The notes: generated by a model not told the origin, from the letters alone. Counted from the first letter of the stretch, positions 1-7,967 are shown. The stretch is 64,000 nucleotides of DNA from CAIWHR01 sp963734055 (GCA_963734055.1 CAVTFQ010000008.1:1-64000); one strand, 5' to 3'. Program-made: numbers and translations.

Positions 1-8
1 GGCCTGAT

Positions 9-1689
9 GGCCGAGGCCGTGTAAGAACCGCAAGGGGCTCGCAGGGTGAATGGTTATCGGCGCAATGGTGCTTCGAGAGCGGCGGTGAAGCCGTAGGCGA
101 TGTAGGAGCGTAATCGCGGCCGACGCGCCGCGTTGGCGGTCTGGAGAGCGGAAATGGGCTGGATTGGGACGCTAAGAAAGGTTCTCGCGCTCTATGCTTT
201 GATTGCGGCCAGCACTTCGCCGATGCCCAGGATGCGCATCACGCGCTTCAGGTTATAGGCCAGGACGTGGAGACTCATCTCGGTGCGTACGCGCGCCAGC
301 GTCTTGGTCAGGAAATGGGTCCACCCCATCCAGGACTTGATCGTTCCGAACGGATGCTCGACCGTCTGTCGGCGCACTCGCATCATCTCGGGCTGACGAT
401 CCAGTCGCAGCTGCATGGCCTCGAGTACCGCCTCGTGTTCCCAGCGGGTGATGCGGCGATACGGGCTCGGCGTGCAGCGCGCCTTGAGCGGACACCCGGG
501 GCAAGCCGAGGACCAATACCGATGTAACGTCAGGCCCTTCTCGACCGTCGTCATGCGCCAGATCGCCCGTTGCCCTGCGGGGCATCGGTACTCATCGACG
601 GCGGCGTTGTAAATAAAGTCCTGCTTGTCGAAGCGACCGTCAGCCTTGCTGCTTGAGGTCATCGACTTGGGCACCAGTGGTGTGATCCCGGCCTCGTCGC
701 ATTGCCGGATTTGCTCGCCCTTGAAGTAACCGCGGTCGGCTACAACGGTCAGCTCGGCAATGCCCGTGGCAGCGCGCGCCTGTTCGGCCATTGGCGTCAG
801 CTGTTCGCGATCGATGCCTGTGGTGACGACTTCATGCGCCACGATCAGGTGGTGCTTCGCATCGACCGCAGTCTGTACGTTGTAGCCGACGATGCCACCG
901 TCGCGATTCTTCATCGAGCGGGCATCGGGATCGGTCAACGACAGCTGTTGATCGGGGCTGGCCAGCATTTGTGCCTCGAGTCGCCTGAGTTGCAGCATCT
1001 GCTCCTTCAGCGCCGCGATCTTGGCTTGCAGCCGGCCCTTCTTCAGTTCGGCCACTTCGGGCTCGGCCCGGTCGGCCGTGTCCATCTCAGCCAGGTAGCG
1101 CGCAATGCTTTCTTCGATCTGCGCCAGCCGCCGCTCCATCTTGGCCGAGGTAAAGTTCTTGTCGCGGTTGTTCACCGCCTTGAACTTGCTGCCGTCAATG
1201 GCAACGACCGCATCGGTGAACAGATTGAGCTGGCGACACAGCACGATGAACTGCCGGCACACGTTGCGGATCGCCCGCCCGTTGTCCTTGCGAAAGTTGG
1301 CAATGGTCTTGAAGTCCGGCATCAGCCGACCGGTTAGCCACATCACCTCAACATTTCGCTGCGCCTCGCGCTCCAGGCGACGGCTGGACTGGACGCGGTT
1401 CAGGTAGCCGTAGATGTAGAGCTTCAGCAGCACCGTCGGGTGGTACGCAGGGCGCCCCGTGGCCGCCGGCGCTACCCCGTCGAAGCCCATCTGGCGCAGA
1501 TCGAGATGCTCGACAAACGCCTCCACCACGCGCACCGGATTGTCCTGGTCCACAAAGTCGTCCAAGCACTCCGGCAGCAACGTCACCTGGCTTCGGTCCT
1601 CGCCTTCTACAAATCGCTTCATGTTGCCGCCTCGAAGAAATCGCTCTCTTCAATATAGACAACTTGCGCGTTTTTACACGGCCTCGGCC
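9..1689 (-). mobile_element. IS1182-family insertion sequence, complete
   Basis: Terminal inverted repeats of 19 bp agree at 18 positions: GGCCGAGGCCGTGTAAGAA at 9-27 and its complement at 1671-1689. Between them lies one intact transposase gene read leftwards. Bases 28-191 form a noncoding 3' flank inside the element. The DNA just outside (CTGAT on the left, GGTCAG on the right) carries a short inverted CTGA/TCAG pair and no visible direct duplication; insertion into a small palindrome would fit, but this is inference. Both ends and the reading frame are intact, so the copy may be active. Confidence 0.85.
192..1622 (-). CDS. IS1182-family transposase
   Basis: DDE transposase of 476 aa, the usual size for the family. 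The N-terminal third matches the DUF772-type transposase domain (GRPAYHPTVLLKLYIYGYLN). The catalytic acidic residues are probably the Asp in AIDGSKFKAV (about residue 143), the Asp in VVADRGYFKG (about 295) and the Glu in VEHPFGTIKSWMG (about 425). A helical, charged insert with a coiled-coil look (about 160-220) separates the first two. The ATG at 1622 is preceded by GAGG seven bases upstream, and a TATATT -10-like box lies at 1652-1657 just inside the right terminal repeat. No frameshift or stop is seen. Confidence 0.93.
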   Translation of the reverse strand: MKRFVEGEDRSQVTLLPECLDDFVDQDNPVRVVEAFVEHLDLRQMGFDGVAPAATGRPAYHPTVLLKLYIYGYLNRVQSSRRLEREAQRNVEVMWLTGRLMPDFKTIANFRKDNGRAIRNVCRQFIVLCRQLNLFTDAVVAIDGSKFKAVNNRDKNFTSAKMERRLAQIEESIARYLAEMDTADRAEPEVAELKKGRLQAKIAALKEQMLQLRRLEAQMLASPDQQLSLTDPDARSMKNRDGGIVGYNVQTAVDAKHHLIVAHEVVTTGIDREQLTPMAEQARAATGIAELTVVADRGYFKGEQIRQCDEAGITPLVPKSMTSSSKADGRFDKQDFIYNAAVDEYRCPAGQRAIWRMTTVEKGLTLHRYWSSACPGCPLKARCTPSPYRRITRWEHEAVLEAMQLRLDRQPEMMRVRRQTVEHPFGTIKSWMGWTHFLTKTLARVRTEMSLHVLAYNLKRVMRILGIGEVLAAIKA

Positions 1690-2204
1690 GGTCAGCGACA
1701 TGCAAGCAGAGCCGCATGAGCCAATGGCCGTGTACTCGAAAAACCGCAGATGCAAGTATTGTTTTTCCGGTGGACAGCGACGGTCGCCCGGGGCGACAGT
1801 GCGCCCCATGCCGTCGATGCCGGGCGGCGCCCATTTTGGTTTGTCGCAGTACGTTGGCCACGTTCGGCCGGAATGACGCACCTCACGCGTCGCCCTTTGC
1901 CGAGCCATCGGCGCCGAATGCCGTCCTGCCTCTGAAAGACGGCGGGCCCCTGCGGGCCTGAGGTTCAGTCGAAGTCGCGCTGCGGCCCTTCTGCATCAAC
2001 GCGGAAGTGTACTGTCGTGGCGCGACCGCCAACGGCCTTGCGCCGTGCAGTAGGAAGTCGCGGCATCGGCGCTGCGTGTGGGCGCTCGTCCACGCGCGCC
2101 CCGGTGTCGTTGGTGACAGGCGCAAGCGACCGCCGATCGTGTGCCGCAGCTGCGTGCTGCGTCCACCCTTTGGCCGGCCGCTACGCCAACCTCCCTGGCC
2201 CGGC

Positions 2205-2244
2205 GCGCGTCGTTACTAGCGGGAACCGCTAGTGACGTACGCGC
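2205..2244. repeat. Long perfect-type hairpin (18 bp stem)
   Basis: Bases 2205-2222 pair with 2226-2244 around a GAA loop. The inner twelve pairs are continuous with one G-T wobble. A single bulged T at 2238 separates them from six more pairs (GCGCGT with ACGCGC). The core reads ACTAGCGG-GAA-CCGCTAGT. No run of T follows on either strand, so it does not look like a standard intrinsic terminator. Confidence 0.7.
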
Positions 2245-2433
2245 ACCCTGGCGCCCTGTCTGCGTTTGCGCGGCGTTTCTGCGCGTGACGCAGCGCTCAA
2301 AACCACGTGACGGCCCTCCGGCCACCCTCACGCCTCCCTCCGCCCGGCGCAACGCCGGTCGCCACTTGATCCGCCCCACGGATCGTCCCCCGCGCCAGCT
2401 GCGGCGCCCCCCGAGTCCTGGGTCAAGGACTTT

Positions 2434-2466
2434 CGCGCGGCACGTTCCCTTGCGGAACGCCGCGCG
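2434..2466. repeat. Hairpin with 13 bp stem and 2-nt bulge
   Basis: CGCGCGG at 2434-2440 pairs with CCGCGCG at 2460-2466. After a CA bulge, CGTTCC at 2443-2448 pairs with GGAACG at 2454-2459, closing a five-base loop CTTGC. A smaller hairpin, AGTCCT/AGGACT at 2414-2431, lies immediately upstream, so the two would stack as neighbours in a transcript. Confidence 0.6.
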
Positions 2467-2806
2467 ACGCCGAGTAAGCGCCGTGCGGCGCCGGCGAGCA
2501 GCAAGACAACCGCACACAACGGGATGTGGTGTCCCGTGCTCGCAGCTATCCACTGGAGTCGCTACGGCACTCCAGGCGAGCAGCAACACTTACCTGACTG
2601 GATGTCACCACGGCAACAAGGAACGGCGCCCCGGCGCTTGGAACAGGCTCTTACGAAAGGACATGACGCATGCGCAGGAAGAAAAACATATGGCAGCAAC
2701 GAAAGACGGTCGGCAAGCCGGCGCGGCGCGCGGTCGTCCCGCAACTCGTCGCGGGCGTGGCCGCGGTCCCGCTCGCCCCCGCGTGCCGGCCTTCGAGGAG
2801 GCACCC

Positions 2807-3676
2807 ATGCGCGACCTGAACCACGACTTCAAGGAGCGCTGCCGGCACAACCGCGACGGCAGCTACGCGACCCAGGCTGACCGGGCACACATCCTCGACC
2901 TCGTCGCCAACCAGCTGCACGAGATGGGCGTGCGCGGGCTGCTCGCCCAAGGCTTCAAGCCCCGGTACGTGCAGATGCTGGTCGACCGCTGGCTCACCGA
3001 GAAGCTCGCCCCGGGGACGATCAAGAACCGGATGAGCGAGCTGCGCTGGGTCGCGCAGAAGATCGGCAAGGACAACATCGTCGAGCGCACCAACGCCGCC
3101 TACGGCATTCCGGATCGGGTCTACGTCACCAACATCTCAAAGGCAAAGGCGCTTGGCAAGGAACAACTCGAAGCGATCCGCACCCCCTGTGCCCGGATGT
3201 CGCTGCGCTTGCAGGCGGCCTTCGGCCTGCGCCGGGAAGCTTCCATCAAGATCGTCCCGGCCCGGGCCGACCGCGGCGACACGCTGGTGCTGAAGGCGTC
3301 CTGGAACAAGGGCGGACGGGAGATCCGGATTCCCATCCGCACCGCGGAGCAGCGGCAGCTCGTGGACGAAGCCAAGGCGCTGGCCAAAGGCAAGAGCCTG
3401 GTCGCGCCGGGCTACGCCACCTACCGCGACTACCTGCAGTACTTCCGCTATGAGTGCGGACGGGTCGGCATCCACGCCTTCCACGGGCATCGGCATTTGT
3501 ACGCTCAGACCCGCTACCAGGAAATGACCGGCTGGCAATGTCCGGCCCGCGGCGGTCCGACGTCCAGGCAGCTCACGCCGAAGCAGAAGGCCCTTGATCG
3601 CGAGGCGCGCGAGACCATCAGCCACGAGATGGGCCACGGCCGCGAGCAGATCACCGCGGTGTACCTGGGACGCTGA
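2807..3676 (+). CDS. Integrase_1-type tyrosine recombinase
   Basis: A 289-aa site-specific recombinase resembling the phage/ICE integrase group with an SAM-like N-terminal domain and an Integrase_1 catalytic domain. The N-terminal core-binding part covers about residues 1-110 (MRDLNHDFKERC to NMSEL-like helix). Catalytic candidates are the Arg in FGLRREAS, the Lys in SWNKGGRE, the His/Arg in HGHRHLYAQ, the His in MGHGREQ and the tyrosine nucleophile in ITAVYLGR six residues from the end. ATG 2807 is chosen because GAGGAG lies six bases upstream and family members begin with a similar MRDLN sequence. ATG 2690, with AGGAAG upstream, would add a basic 39-residue arm. It probably moves the element ending at the tRNA or an element nested inside it. 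Confidence 0.85.
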   Translation: MRDLNHDFKERCRHNRDGSYATQADRAHILDLVANQLHEMGVRGLLAQGFKPRYVQMLVDRWLTEKLAPGTIKNRMSELRWVAQKIGKDNIVERTNAAYGIPDRVYVTNISKAKALGKEQLEAIRTPCARMSLRLQAAFGLRREASIKIVPARADRGDTLVLKASWNKGGREIRIPIRTAEQRQLVDEAKALAKGKSLVAPGYATYRDYLQYFRYECGRVGIHAFHGHRHLYAQTRYQEMTGWQCPARGGPTSRQLTPKQKALDREARETISHEMGHGREQITAVYLGR

Positions 3677-3690
3677 ACGCGAACGGCACC

Positions 3691-4041
3691 ATGGCCCAGC
3701 CTGCGCCGACGAATCGCGGCGCGCCCCCGGCGCCGCTGCGCACGCTGTCGCTCACGGAAGCCGCCGCCCTCCTGCACATGCATCCGGAGGAAGTGCGCCG
3801 CCGGGCGAAATGCGGCGCGATCCCTGGGGCCAAGCCCGGCCGTTGCTGGATCTTCATCGAAGACGACCTTGCCGAGTACGTGCGTTCGTTCTACGCTACT
3901 CCTCGGCAAGCGTTGCAAGTGACTCTGAGAAAGGAGATGGAATGTCACTTCGCAAACGCGGCGGTATCTGGTGGATCGACGTTCGCGCCCCCAACGGGGA
4001 ACGAATACGCCGAACTGCTGGGACTGCCAACAAAGCCCTAG
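3691..4041 (+). CDS. Excisionase-like HTH DNA-binding protein
   Basis: A 116-aa protein with a MerR/excisionase-type winged helix-turn-helix (HTH_17) at about residues 17-68: LSLTEAAALLHMHPEEVRRR, then GAIPGAKPGRCWIF with the wing. It starts 14 bp after the upstream recombinase stop. Its last 100 bases overlap the start of the next integrase in another frame; I recall the same overlapping arrangement in related elements, so the overlap looks original rather than a sequencing artefact. The C-terminal tail (KEMECHFANAAVSGGST) has no domain I know. Expected role: directionality factor or regulator for integrase. Function is inferred from the fold and neighbours. Confidence 0.75.
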   Translation: MAQPAPTNRGAPPAPLRTLSLTEAAALLHMHPEEVRRRAKCGAIPGAKPGRCWIFIEDDLAEYVRSFYATPRQALQVTLRKEMECHFANAAVSGGSTFAPPTGNEYAELLGLPTKP

Positions 4042-4979
4042 CGCAGGAATTTCACGATCGGGTGAAGTCGGAGCTGTGGCGTATCGCGAAACTGAGCGAG
4101 AAGCCACGGCGCACTTGGAACGAAGCGGTGGTGCGCTGGCTGAAGGAGCAGCGCACAAGGCGACGGCCGAGGAGGATGTCACCAAGCTACGGTGGCTGGA
4201 TGGGCATCTTGGCGGCAAACCGCTCACCACCATCAATCGCGCCATGATCGACGCGATCACCGACGCGAAACTTGCGCAAGGGGTCAGCAATGCCACGGTA
4301 AACCGGACGCTGGAGCTACTGCGCGCGATTCTGCGCAAATGCGTCGACGAGTGGGAGTGGCTGGAGCGTGCGCCCAAGATTCGAATGCTGAAGGAACCGA
4401 TGCGGCGCATTCGTTTCCTGCGCCGGGAGGAAGCGCAGCGGTTGCTTGCCGCGTTGCCGGAGCACCTCGCCGACATGGCGCGCTTCACTCTCGCGACCGG
4501 CTTGCGCGCGGCCAACGTCACCGGGTTGCAGTGGTCGCAGGTGGATTTGGTACGACGGGTGGCGTGGATTCATCCCGATCAGGCGAAGGCGCGGCGCGCG
4601 ATACCGGTGCCGCTCAATACGGAAGCGGTGCTGCTGCTGCGGCAGCGCCTGGGGAAGCATCCGACGCACGTGTTCAGCTTTCACGGGAAGCGCGATCACG
4701 CAGGTCAGCACGAAGGCGTGGTACGCGGCGCTGGAGCGGGCCGGCATCGAGGATTTTCGCTGGCACGATCTGCGTCATACCTGGGCGAGCTGGCACGTGC
4801 AGGCGGGCACGCCGCTGTTTGCGTTGCAGGAAATGGGAGGCTGGTCGAGCGCGGAGATGGTGCGGCGATACGCGCATCTCGCCGCGGATCATCTGGCGCC
4901 CTATGCCGAGAAATTGTGCCGCCCGTTGACCGTTGTGCCCGAAAATTTGGGCACAAATTGGTCACAGTCCGCAAAATGA
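3942..4979 (+). pseudogene. Phage-type tyrosine integrase with two compensating frameshifts
   Basis: Read across two frame changes, this is a normal integrase of about 345 aa starting MSLRKRGGIWWIDVR. It has a catalytic Arg in ATGLRAANV, a Lys in QAKARRAIPV, His-Arg in HDLRHTW, a Trp in the usual last-His position (MGGWSS) and the tyrosine in RRYAHLA. The frame is lost near 4151, where one base appears missing (LKEQ then AHKATAEED), and regained near 4694, where one extra base follows GKR before ITQVSTKAW. As written the product stops at 4247 after 101 aa. No slippery heptamer is visible, so programmed shifting is unlikely; a decayed gene or assembly indels are the alternatives. The gene ends 33 bp from the tRNA 3' end, the usual place for an integrase. 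Confidence 0.85.
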
Positions 4980-5005
4980 AAGGGCTCGCATCGCGGCAAG
5001 CCCTT
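4980..5005. terminator. Hairpin between integrase and tRNA-fMet
   Basis: AAGGGCT at 4980-4986 pairs with AGCCCTT at 4999-5005 around a 12-base loop. On the minus strand it is followed by TTTCATTTT, which suits termination of the tRNA transcript; on the plus strand by GATTATTT, which suits the integrase. It is probably a bidirectional terminator. Confidence 0.6.
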
Positions 5006-5012
5006 GATTATT

Positions 5013-5060
5013 TGGTTGCGGGGGAAGGATTTGAACCTTCGACCTTCGGGTTATGAGCCC
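5013..5060. other. Probable attachment site in tRNA 3' half
   Basis: Integrases of this class commonly recombine within the 3' part of a tRNA gene, and the neighbouring integrase ends just beyond this one. The tRNA is intact, so the element would carry the replaced 3' segment. The second copy of the core sequence should lie left of base 1 and cannot be seen, so the core limits are unknown. Confidence 0.4.
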
Positions 5061-5089
5061 GACGAGCTGCCAGACTGCTCCACCCCGCG
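5013..5089 (-). tRNA. Initiator tRNA-fMet (CAT)
   Basis: A 77-nt tRNA with encoded CCA. The anticodon loop reads CTCATAA. The features are those of an initiator: an unpaired first position (C1 against A72), acceptor stem GCGGGG/CCCCGC, and three G-C pairs in the anticodon stem (GGG/CCC). The T arm is GAAGG-TTCAAAT-CCTTC. The 3' end faces the integrase. Confidence 0.96.
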
Positions 5090-5101
5090 ATTGGGTCTTG
5101 A

Positions 5102-5130
5102 AGTATAGCGTGGGGGGGAATTTGCGTCAA
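5102..5130 (-). promoter_or_regulatory. Sigma-70 promoter of tRNA-fMet
   Basis: On the minus strand TTGACG (5125-5130) and TATACT (5102-5107) are separated by exactly 17 bases. This is the best consensus promoter in the window. Transcription would start about six bases before the mature tRNA 5' end. Confidence 0.85.
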
Positions 5131-5145
5131 ATCGTCGATGGGCGA

Positions 5146-6501
5146 CTAGACGGTGCCGTTCGCGCCTTGCGTCGCCCGCTTGCGGTCGAGCTCCTTGAGC
5201 TTGCCGGCGATCTCGGCACCGACGTGCAGTGTCGCCGCCGTTCCCCCTTTGCCACCCGCGGCCGCCTGCGCCGCTTCGAGCGCCGACTGCAGCGATTCCG
5301 CATGCGGAAGGGCGTCGTGGAAGAACGCCGATCCCACGCGTGTCGCGTCGCGCGCGCTCGAGCATCCGCGGGTGTCGGTCGCCGCGAGCACGGCCGTCGT
5401 GTCCGATTTGAGCGCCTCGGCGAAGCCCTCCGCCCGGCACGACGACACGACGACGATGCGCCAGACGATGCCGGCCTCGTCGAGCAGCGTGCGCAGCACC
5501 GCGGGCGATAGGGGGACGAGCTCGAGCGGTGGCAGCACGCCCACAAGCGAGCCGTCACTGCTGGCCGGGCCGTCAAGGTAGAGCATCACGACATCCTCGC
5601 GCGGGTCGATCGCGGCGGCGATCTCCTTCAGCGTCTCGCGCAGGTTGCTGACGGTTGCCATCGGCGTTTCGAGCAGCGTCCCCGGACTGTTGAGAAGGAC
5701 GAGCGAGCGGTCGGCCGTGTCCCAGCGCTCGTCCATGACTTGCTGCGCGGCGAGCACGTCCTCGCGGAAGGTCGCGTCGCGCGCGTCGTTCGCGAAACCG
5801 ACGAAATAGAGATCGGTCTCGCCGGGGCTCTCGTCGTCGAGATTCGACAGCGCGTCGTCGAGGAGCGTCGCCTGCGCGGCGAGCACCGGCTCCGACGCCG
5901 GGTTCGGGTACCGGCCGTCGGCGGCCGCGGAGGCCGGATGCCACCACCCCTGCGAGGCGAGCATCGCCGGCGAGCCCGCCACGCCGGCCATGAGCATGAC
6001 GGCCCCGGCGACTGCCAGCGCGGCGCGGCGCCGCGTCTCCGGCCCCAGCGCCAAGGCCACGATGCGCACGAACACGGCGAGCGCCCAGACCGCGAGCAAG
6101 AGCTCGAACGCGGCGGGCAGCCATGCCGGCCCCTCCGCAAAGAGCGACGGATAGACGTCGGGCGCCGCATGCGCGAGCTGGATCACCGGATAGGATGCAA
6201 ACACCAGCACCGGCACGGCGAGCGCGAGCGCGCGCACCCGAAAGACCAGTGCCTGCAGCACCGCGGTGAGCAGCAGCAGGCCCGCGGTGAACAACTCGCC
6301 GCCCGCGCCAAACCACGTGAATTGGGCGTCCTCTCCGACCCGGATCCAGTCGACGAACACGTCGATCGCCGCCGAAACGGTGAACAGGAGCAGGAGCTGG
6401 ACGAAATCGATCCGGAACTCGAGCCGGGTGACGGGCATGAACAGCGCGAGGCGGAATCCCGCGGCGAGGTTGCGGCCGAGATTGCGGAAGGCAAGCATCA
6501 T
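5146..6501 (-). CDS. Membrane protein with C13 (legumain-like) peptidase domain
   Basis: About 451 aa. The first 190 residues contain five or six hydrophobic segments (for example VQLLLLFTVSAAIDVFVDWI and LPAAFELLLAVWALAVFV). The C-terminal half resembles the bacterial peptidase C13 family: YFVGFAND, then a VVMLYLDGP strand, LSPAVLRTLLDEAGIVWR and the nucleophile region VVVSSCRAEGF with Cys at about residue 355. The His-Gly motif that normally precedes it is replaced by Asp-Gly (YLDGP), so catalysis is doubtful. The start at the MM pair (6501 or 6498) is preferred because longer frames overlap thrC. It lies 41 bp after thrC with no functional link apparent. The substrate is unknown. Confidence 0.75.
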   Translation of the reverse strand: MMLAFRNLGRNLAAGFRLALFMPVTRLEFRIDFVQLLLLFTVSAAIDVFVDWIRVGEDAQFTWFGAGGELFTAGLLLLTAVLQALVFRVRALALAVPVLVFASYPVIQLAHAAPDVYPSLFAEGPAWLPAAFELLLAVWALAVFVRIVALALGPETRRRAALAVAGAVMLMAGVAGSPAMLASQGWWHPASAAADGRYPNPASEPVLAAQATLLDDALSNLDDESPGETDLYFVGFANDARDATFREDVLAAQQVMDERWDTADRSLVLLNSPGTLLETPMATVSNLRETLKEIAAAIDPREDVVMLYLDGPASSDGSLVGVLPPLELVPLSPAVLRTLLDEAGIVWRIVVVSSCRAEGFAEALKSDTTAVLAATDTRGCSSARDATRVGSAFFHDALPHAESLQSALEAAQAAAGGKGGTAATLHVGAEIAGKLKELDRKRATQGANGTV

Positions 6502-6542
6502 CGGCGACGCGTGAGCCGGAGGGCCGACCGCGACGGCGGCGC

Positions 6543-7967
6543 TCAGGCGGCCGCTTTCGCGCGTGCGGCGATGTACGACTTCACGCGACCGGCGTCCGCC
6601 GGCAGCACGTCGCATCGCTGCGGCCGCGTTTCGAGGTCAGAGAATGCGGCCGGGCGCTCCGGATCGCGGCCCAGCGCCTCGCGGATCGTCGCCGCGAACT
6701 TCGCCGGCAGCGCCGTCTCGATGCATACGAGCGGCACCTCGCGCTCGCGCAGCCGGCGGCCGACGCCGACGCCATCGGCGGTGTGAGGGTCGAGCATCGT
6801 GCCGAACTGTTCGTAGGTCTCGCGAATCGTCGCGATCCGGTCCGCATGCGTGCTCTTCGCGGACACGAAGCCCGACGACGCCACGTTCCGCCAGCACGGC
6901 ATGCGGGAGAGGTCGAAACCGACGTCCTCCGCCAGCCGCGCCCAGAGGTCGCGGACGACCGCCGGATCGCGCGAGACGACGTCGTAGACGTAGCGCTCGA
7001 AGTTCGACGCCTTGGTGATGTCCATCGACGGACTCGACGTCGCGTGCGTTTCCGACGTGCCGCGCGGCCGGTAGCGGCCCGTCCGGAAGAACTCGTCGAG
7101 CACGTCGTTCTCGTTGGTCGCGAGGATCAGCCGCCGGATCGGCAGGCCCATCCCCTTCGCAACGTGGCCGGCGAGGATGTTTCCGAAATTGCCGGAGGGC
7201 ACCGCGAAATCGACCGGATCGCCGTCGGATCGCGCGACCGCGAAGTACCCCTTGAAGTAGTAGACGACCTGCGCGGCGATCCGTGCCCAGTTGATCGAGT
7301 TGACGGTGCCGATCGCGTGGCGCGACTTGAACGCAGTGTCGCCGCCCACCGACTTGACGATGTCCTGGCAGTCGTCGAACACGCCTTCGATCGCGACGTT
7401 GTGGATGTCCGGGTCGGCGAGCGAGAACATCTGCGCCGTCTGGAACGGGCTCATCCGCCCCTTGGGCGAGAGCATGAACACCGCGATTCCGCGCTTGCCG
7501 CGCATCGCGTACTCGGCCGAGCTGCCGGTGTCGCCCGACGTCGCGCCCAGGATGTTGAGCGTCCGCCCGCGCCGGGCGAGCACGTACTCGAACAGGTTGC
7601 CCAGGAGCTGGAGCGCGATGTCCTTGAACGCGAGCGTGGGGCCGTTCGACGCGTGTAGAAGATGGACGCCCGGCTCGAGCGCGCTCACCGGCGTGATGTC
7701 GGCGCTGCCGAACGTCTCCGCCGTGTAGGTCCTCCCGATCAGCGCCTGCAAGTCGGACCGGGGAATGTCGTCGATGAAGCGGGAGAGGACCGCGAACGCG
7801 AGCTCGGCGTACCGCAGCGGCCGCAGCGCGGCCAGCTCGGCGGGGCGGAGCCGCGGGTACGCCTGCGGCACCGCCAGCCCGCCGTCCGGCGCGAGCCCCT
7901 CGAGCAGGATCGAGCAGAACGGCTGCGGATCGTCCGCCCACGCGCCGCGCGTGCTCACGTAGCGCAT
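6543..7967 (-). CDS. thrC: Threonine synthase
   Basis: Converts O-phosphohomoserine to threonine with PLP, the last step of the threonine pathway. At 474 aa it has normal length. The N-terminal motif MRYVSTRG and the PLP lysine in TLAFKDIALQ (Lys115) are present, followed by the SGDTGSSA phosphate-binding loop (GATSGDTGSSAEYAM) and a NSINWARI segment. The ATG overlaps the hom stop codon as TGATG, so translation is coupled to homoserine dehydrogenase, the enzyme two steps earlier. It is the promoter-distal gene of alaC-hom-thrC. Confidence 0.97.
   Translation of the reverse strand: MRYVSTRGAWADDPQPFCSILLEGLAPDGGLAVPQAYPRLRPAELAALRPLRYAELAFAVLSRFIDDIPRSDLQALIGRTYTAETFGSADITPVSALEPGVHLLHASNGPTLAFKDIALQLLGNLFEYVLARRGRTLNILGATSGDTGSSAEYAMRGKRGIAVFMLSPKGRMSPFQTAQMFSLADPDIHNVAIEGVFDDCQDIVKSVGGDTAFKSRHAIGTVNSINWARIAAQVVYYFKGYFAVARSDGDPVDFAVPSGNFGNILAGHVAKGMGLPIRRLILATNENDVLDEFFRTGRYRPRGTSETHATSSPSMDITKASNFERYVYDVVSRDPAVVRDLWARLAEDVGFDLSRMPCWRNVASSGFVSAKSTHADRIATIRETYEQFGTMLDPHTADGVGVGRRLREREVPLVCIETALPAKFAATIREALGRDPERPAAFSDLETRPQRCDVLPADAGRVKSYIAARAKAAA

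Larger units (their letters stand above)
1690..2806. other. Gene-free, hairpin-rich region upstream of integrase
   Basis: This 1.1 kb stretch between the IS and the integrase start holds no convincing gene. A frame open from 2141 runs into the integrase, but its translation is an Arg/Pro/Ser-rich mixture with no domain. What the sequence does hold is a series of inverted repeats packed between about 2205 and 2575: stems at 2205-2244, 2260-2293, 2414-2431, 2434-2466, 2519-2537 and 2553-2575. At this GC content 5-6 bp stems arise by chance, but the stems of 18 and 13 bp do not come easily. It may be a structured RNA leader, a recombination region or terminators; I cannot choose from sequence alone. 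Confidence 0.55.

Noticed and set aside
2141..2806. N-terminal extension of the first integrase by 222 codons
   Set aside because: The extension is compositionally biased, crosses strong hairpins and lacks a ribosome-binding site, while ATG 2807 has a good one and fits the family start.
4140..4160. Programmed ribosomal frameshifting in the integrase
   Set aside because: No slippery heptamer or following strong stem is seen at 4151 or 4694, and a second opposite shift would be needed.
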